Shown here one piece after another: positions 13,868 to 17,524 of a stretch of DNA of 17,524 nucleotides. Every line of letters begins with the position of its first letter. Position 1 is the first letter of the stretch. The DNA lies in the NCBI GenBank assembly GCA_027488055.1, contig JAIYCK010000016.1, positions 1 through 17,524 on the forward strand, given 5' to 3'. The position numbers and the translations under genes are program-made. The stretch comes from Flavobacteriales bacterium (GTDB lineage Bacteria > Bacteroidota > Bacteroidia > Flavobacteriales_D > Sanyastnellaceae). The notes beneath the pieces were generated by a model, which saw nothing but the letters and a program-made list of their open reading frames with translations, ran no database searches and was not told the DNA's origin.

Positions 13868-16339
13868 TTATTTATCAGATTCGAAGGGCTCGGTGCTGCC
13901 ACCGCCGCTTTCAAGTATCTCTTCAAACGGATCATTGGAGCCAGTGGTATCATAGTCAATATCTGAAAAGGGATTGAAATTCAAATCTTCAATTGAAACG
14001 CCCCCGACACCACCTGTTCCACCTCTGTTTTTGCAGGCTTCAGGCACGGGGAAGTCACCCTTTGATATTTCTATGCGGCTGTCGGCATACACTTTTTTCA
14101 TGTAATAGCCATAGATCGGCAAACCAGTATTGGCGCCTTGTCCCGTCGCTGTGCTGGAGAATCGTACAGTAGGATCTTGGGCGCCCACCCACACACCTGT
14201 TACAAGGTCGGGAGTCAAGCCCATGAACCATCCGTCGGTGTTGTTCTGTGTGGTGCCAGTTTTACCTGCTGTTGGATAGGTGATGCCACCATATGGTTTG
14301 GCTGGATTACGCAATCGAACGCCCGTTCCTGTTCCGCAAGAGCCATCTACTACGGCCTTCATCATAGTGACCATGTCATAGGCCACACAAGGATCCAAGG
14401 CTTGATCGACCAATGGTTCAGGCTCATAAATCGCTGTGCCATTTTTATCTTCAATTCGCAGGATGAAGGTGGGCTCGATGTACACTCCTTGATTTACAAA
14501 GGCCCCCATTGCGCCCACCATTTGATACAAAGGGATATTGGCCGCACCCAAAGACAGCGGACCGACTGGATCCAGCTCTTCTTTGATACCAAGGCGTTTG
14601 GCCAATCGAATGATGTTGTCGATGCCGTATTGTTGCGCCAAGCGCGCGCTCACCGTATTAACAGAGTTGGCCAGGGCGCATCGCATACTATATGATCCAT
14701 AACCGCCGCCGCTATTTTCAGGACACCAACTACCCCAGCAGAAGCGCGAACCATCCACTACGTCATTGGGCGATTTGCCCATGCGCAAGGCTGTGCTGTA
14801 TACAAGCGGCTTGAAGGTAGAACCCACTTGGCGTTTACTTTGATAAACATTATCAAATTTGAAATTTTTGAAGTCGATTCCTCCAACCCAGGCGCGCACA
14901 TGTCCGCTGTGTGGTTCTATCGACATAAGTCCTGCGTGCAGAATGGCTTTGTTGTATTTGATGCTGTCGAGCGGAGACAGGAGGGTGTCTTTCATGCCTT
15001 TGTGGGTATACACCTTCATCTTTACAGGTGTTTTGAATTCTGCGGCAATCTCCTCTTTGGATGGCCGATGCCATTTGTGATCACAACCCGTGTGTCCGCC
15101 TACTTCATTGCAACAATGGAAATAAGGGTTACCATCTTCATCTGTTTTTTCTTCGATGTAGGCAGCAGGGCGTTTACAATCTGGACAAAGCTTACCGGTT
15201 TGAATTTTATTGCGTTCGCTTTCATTGATCGCCATTTGTAAGATGGCATCACGGTCTTCGGGCCTTATGCCGTTGTAGAAAGGATAATTTTCTTTTTTAC
15301 GTCGATTGACATCGCGGGTCAATGCTGGTTGCAGCTCCTTGCTCAAGTGCTCTTCCACGGCCCACTCTGCATGTGCCTGTAGCTTGGTGTCAATGGTGGT
15401 GTAGACTTTTAAGCCATCGCTATAGATATCGTATTTACTACCATCGGCTTTGGCGTATTTGTATTCGCCATTGTCATTTTTCTCACTCAGAATTTCATCG
15501 AGTTGACCGCGCAATACTTCGCGGAAGTAAGGGGCAAGGCCTTCGTCATGGCTCATGCGCTGGTAGTCCAAATCCAAAGGCAGTTGACGCAAGCTGTCGT
15601 ATTGTGCATCGGTGATGTGCCCGTATCGGCTCATTTGATTTAAAACCACCTCGCGGCGTTTGACACAGGTGTCGGCGCGCTCGGGTCTGAGTGGATTGAA
15701 TAGCGACGAATTTTTGAGCATTCCTACCAGCAATGCGCCTTGGTGCAGGCCGAGTGAATCGGGCGAGGTGTTGAAATAGATTTGTGCTGCGGATTTGATA
15801 CCCACAGCCTGGTGCCCGAAGTCATATTGATTCAGATAAAGAGCGATGATCTCGTCCTTTGTATAGAGTCTTTCGATGCGGCAAGCAATGATCCACTCGC
15901 GGATTTTTTGCCATACGCGCTTGATTTTTCCACCTCTTCGCTCTTGATTGGTGAATTGCATTTTGGCCAACTGCTGTGTAATGGTGCTGGCACCACCGTC
16001 TTGACCTGCCTTAGCAACGGCACGCAACAGTCCTCGGTAGTCTACGCCGCTATGCTCTCTGAAACGAACATCCTCAGTAGCAAGGAGCGCATCAACCAGG
16101 TGTGCAGGGAGTTCGCTGTATTTAATGTCTGAGCGATTTTCTTTGTAATACGCGCCGAGAATTTTGCTGTCCGAACTGATAACTTGTGTGGCTAAATTGA
16201 TACGGGGATTCGCTAAGGTTTCGACCGCTGGCAAGCCACTCAGCAAGGCAATGGTCAAAACCAAAAAGATACATGCCAGAGGCGCCAAACCTATGATCCA
16301 AACCCATCGGTTATATTGCGCGTTGTTTTTTTTGCTCAT
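13868..16339 (-). CDS. Class A penicillin-binding protein (PBP1A type): transglycosylase plus transpeptidase, 823 aa
   Basis: It polymerises glycan strands from lipid II and cross-links their peptides, anchored in the inner membrane with its bulk in the periplasm. A single membrane segment is at about 12-35. The GT51 glycosyltransferase domain (about 55-240) has E89 in ATEDVRFREHSGVD and GGASTITQQLAK near 115-126. The transpeptidase domain (about 470-740) has the serine nucleophile S507 and K510 (GSTFKP), S559-V-N561 and K693-TGT696. Between the two, residues 385-424 hold a Cys/His-rich stretch (C385-P-D-C388, then H408-C-C410, C419, H421, H424) resembling a zinc ribbon. The tail (about 760-823) is acidic and rich in Gly/Ser. 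No signal peptidase site. It is probably co-transcribed with the bestrophin gene behind it. Confidence 0.95.
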   Translation of the reverse strand: MSKKNNAQYNRWVWIIGLAPLACIFLVLTIALLSGLPAVETLANPRINLATQVISSDSKILGAYYKENRSDIKYSELPAHLVDALLATEDVRFREHSGVDYRGLLRAVAKAGQDGGASTITQQLAKMQFTNQERRGGKIKRVWQKIREWIIACRIERLYTKDEIIALYLNQYDFGHQAVGIKSAAQIYFNTSPDSLGLHQGALLVGMLKNSSLFNPLRPERADTCVKRREVVLNQMSRYGHITDAQYDSLRQLPLDLDYQRMSHDEGLAPYFREVLRGQLDEILSEKNDNGEYKYAKADGSKYDIYSDGLKVYTTIDTKLQAHAEWAVEEHLSKELQPALTRDVNRRKKENYPFYNGIRPEDRDAILQMAINESERNKIQTGKLCPDCKRPAAYIEEKTDEDGNPYFHCCNEVGGHTGCDHKWHRPSKEEIAAEFKTPVKMKVYTHKGMKDTLLSPLDSIKYNKAILHAGLMSIEPHSGHVRAWVGGIDFKNFKFDNVYQSKRQVGSTFKPLVYSTALRMGKSPNDVVDGSRFCWGSWCPENSGGGYGSYSMRCALANSVNTVSARLAQQYGIDNIIRLAKRLGIKEELDPVGPLSLGAANIPLYQMVGAMGAFVNQGVYIEPTFILRIEDKNGTAIYEPEPLVDQALDPCVAYDMVTMMKAVVDGSCGTGTGVRLRNPAKPYGGITYPTAGKTGTTQNNTDGWFMGLTPDLVTGVWVGAQDPTVRFSSTATGQGANTGLPIYGYYMKKVYADSRIEISKGDFPVPEACKNRGGTGGVGGVSIEDLNFNPFSDIDYDTTGSNDPFEEILESGGGSTEPFESDK

Positions 16340-16451
16340 GAATAGGAGTAATGTAGAAAACCAACGAAATGAAGCGATCTACATTGTGCGCTCCCATTCG
16401 GGCTATTTCCAAAGATAGCTTCTTCATCGCCGTGTAATCAGGGGATTTCAT
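16311..16451 (-). CDS. Possible small ORF, 46 aa, overlapping the PBP start (weak)
   Basis: ATG 16451 opens a 46-codon frame that ends at TAA 16311-16313, overlapping the first 29 bases of the PBP gene in another frame. The peptide (starts MKSPDYTAMKKLSLEIARMG) looks amphipathic and is not low-complexity, but I recognise no family. A TATCTTTG element lies inside it at 16417-16410, which could equally be the PBP promoter, in which case the frame would be chance. No Shine-Dalgarno sequence. Low confidence that it is a gene. Confidence 0.2.
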   Translation of the reverse strand: MKSPDYTAMKKLSLEIARMGAHNVDRFISLVFYITPIHEQKKQRAI

Positions 16452-16501
16452 GACTTAATCAAAGAGCAAATGTTAAAATCATCACCGCAAGGTTGGCTTC
16501 T

Positions 16502-16572
16502 AATTCCAAGGATTTTATCTTTATAAGCCTTGATTTTCAAAGTTATGAAAGGTGTTGGATCTTCTTGGAATT
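16502..16572. repeat. 9-base inverted repeat with 53-base loop
   Basis: AATTCCAAG at 16502-16510 is the exact reverse complement of CTTGGAATT at 16564-16572. It lies about 30 bases upstream of the -33 box of the plus-strand gene, so outside its leader. It might be a pair of half-sites or the base of a folded RNA; a 9-base match at this spacing could also be chance. Confidence 0.3.
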
Positions 16573-16600
16573 GCAATAATTGTCATTTTGTTTAATGTTT

Positions 16601-16629
16601 TTTGTAAAAGATCAAACAACCTATCTTTG
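16601..16629 (+). promoter_or_regulatory. Promoter of the Cys-rich repeat-protein gene
   Basis: TTTG (16601-16604), a 17-base spacer, then TATCTTTG (16622-16629), an exact match to the Bacteroidota -33/-7 pattern. It ends 35 bases before the ATG at 16665. This is the best-formed promoter in the window. Confidence 0.7.
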
Positions 16630-16664
16630 CCTAATTTGGTCTTTGTCCAAAATCCCTTTTATCC

Positions 16665-17524
16665 ATGAATATGATAAAAATATTTATTTTGGCTTGCATG
16701 ACAGCTTTCTGTTCGTTTGCAAATGCTCAGACATATGGTTGCACCGATCCAGCTGCCAACAACTTCAATCCCCAAGCGGATGTAGACAACGGCTATTGCT
16801 GTTATGGTAACTATCTGACAATCGAGGCATCAGACAACATTGGCAATGTAGAGTTTTTTTCTTTGCAATCGTTTTACGGGATGTATTGGCCTATTTACAC
16901 AGACAATTGTTTCCCAGATGGTTGCGTTACGGTGCATGCACATCGTGTCACAGATAATCAGCCTGCTTGGGTTTCTGTTTTCAACAATGGAATATTGGTT
17001 GCAACTATCACTGATTTTGAAGAGTTTGGTGGTTATTATGGCCTGGGATTGGGTGTGGCTAATTTTGATTTGGGAGTCGTTTCGGCAGGCTGCACAAGCA
17101 GCTTTGCTTGCAATTTTGATCCCAATGCTACATGTGATGACGGCAGTTGTGACCTTTCTTGCGCTGGCTGCACGGACCCTAGTGCGGCTAACTTCAATCC
17201 TTCAGCTACCATCGAAGATGGAAGTTGCTGCGGGGAAAACAATTTTTTGACCTTCACTAGCACAGCGCCACTAAGCGCGAACAGTGAAGTTTACTTTTAT
17301 GGATTTGGCGCAGCTTTGTCATTTGCCCCAGGCGAGTCTAGTGGCTGCATTTCCGATGGCTGTTGGAATGTCTACTTGTTTGATAGCATGGTAGATTCCG
17401 CCGCAACGTGCACGCTTTCAAATGCCGCTGGTAATGTTTTGGCAAGTGGTTTGGCGTCTGATTTCTTTGCAGGAATTTCAATTAATATCAATGCCGTTGA
17501 AGGTTGTCCAGACCCTTCGGCTTG
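16665..17524 (+). CDS. Secreted Cys-rich 'GCTDPxAxNF' repeat protein (C-terminus outside window)
   Basis: The frame from ATG 16665 (or 16671, two residues later) is open for 286 codons to the right edge. A signal peptide covers residues 1-21 (ends SFANA before Q22). Repeats of the form GCTDPxAxNFNPxAxxxDGSC occur at residues 25-45, 142-162 (GCTSSFACNFDPNATCDDGSC-like, by segments) and 168-189, and a fourth begins at 280. Between them lie two Cys-containing strand-rich modules (about 47-140 and 190-279). Such repeats are common in long secreted proteins of Flavobacteriales, which usually end in a T9SS sorting domain; that end is outside the window. The likely place is the cell surface or outside the cell. 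Function unknown; repeats may be structural, with disulfides or calcium, but this is inference. Confidence 0.85.
   Translation, partial: MNMIKIFILACMTAFCSFANAQTYGCTDPAANNFNPQADVDNGYCCYGNYLTIEASDNIGNVEFFSLQSFYGMYWPIYTDNCFPDGCVTVHAHRVTDNQPAWVSVFNNGILVATITDFEEFGGYYGLGLGVANFDLGVVSAGCTSSFACNFDPNATCDDGSCDLSCAGCTDPSAANFNPSATIEDGSCCGENNFLTFTSTAPLSANSEVYFYGFGAALSFAPGESSGCISDGCWNVYLFDSMVDSAATCTLSNAAGNVLASGLASDFFAGISININAVEGCPDPSA

Larger units (their letters stand above)
16340..16664. other. Intergenic region between divergent PBP and Cys-rich repeat-protein genes
   Basis: This 325-base stretch holds: the weak small ORF above; TATCTTTG on the minus strand (16417-16410), an exact -7 match 71 bases before the PBP start and without a clear -33 box; a perfect 9-base inverted repeat AATTCCAAG / CTTGGAATT (16502-16510 and 16564-16572); and the plus-strand promoter at 16601-16629. 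No RNA gene or riboswitch was recognised. Confidence 0.6.

Noticed and set aside
16580..16810. 76-codon plus-strand frame
   Set aside because: Out of frame with the real secreted-protein gene, and includes its promoter.
1..17524. CRISPR, IS element, tRNA, rRNA, toxin-antitoxin or phage-defence genes
   Set aside because: Looked for spaced repeats, transposase motifs, tRNA-like folds and defence-type domains; none seen.

Overview
The window looks like a chromosomal segment from a member of Bacteroidota, most likely Flavobacteriales. Reasons: a cell-surface protein ends in a gliding/T9SS type B C-terminal domain; an OmpA-type porin carries thrombospondin type 3 repeats; another protein carries 'GCTDPxAxNFNPxA..DGSC' repeats; several genes have the Bacteroidota promoter element TAnnTTTG (with TTTG upstream in two cases); and Shine-Dalgarno sequences are mostly absent. 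No phage, IS element, CRISPR array, tRNA or rRNA was seen.

Layout. 1-5255 (minus): an OmpA-like outer-membrane protein running off the left edge, preceded by a 1292-residue secreted beta-propeller/PKD/Ig-like protein. 5256-5474: a divergent control region with several palindromes. 5475-5981 (plus): a lipoprotein of unknown function. 5970-6041: two hairpins that separate it from the convergent minus-strand genes. 6064-12193 (minus): a two-domain VOC protein, a PlsC-type acyltransferase, GDP-mannose 4,6-dehydratase, a small exported protein of unknown function and an MsbA-like ABC exporter. 12353-12886 (plus): an ECF sigma factor without a recognisable anti-sigma gene. 12958-16339 (minus): a bestrophin-family channel and a class A penicillin-binding protein, probably co-transcribed in the order PBP then bestrophin. 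16340-16664: intergenic. 16665 to the right edge (plus): a secreted Cys-rich repeat protein, incomplete.

The shared theme is the cell envelope: peptidoglycan synthesis, phospholipid acylation, nucleotide-sugar synthesis for surface glycans, an exporter, outer-membrane and secreted surface proteins, and a sigma factor of a class that often controls such genes. That link is inferred from gene content. No operon contains a complete pathway.

I did not find a convincing new biological system. The points most worth checking are the palindromes in the 5256-5474 control region, the Cys/His-rich insertion in the PBP, the inverted repeats around the VOC promoter, and the exported and lipoprotein genes with no recognised family. 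Two genes at the window edges are incomplete. Coordinates, motif positions and spacings were worked out by hand.
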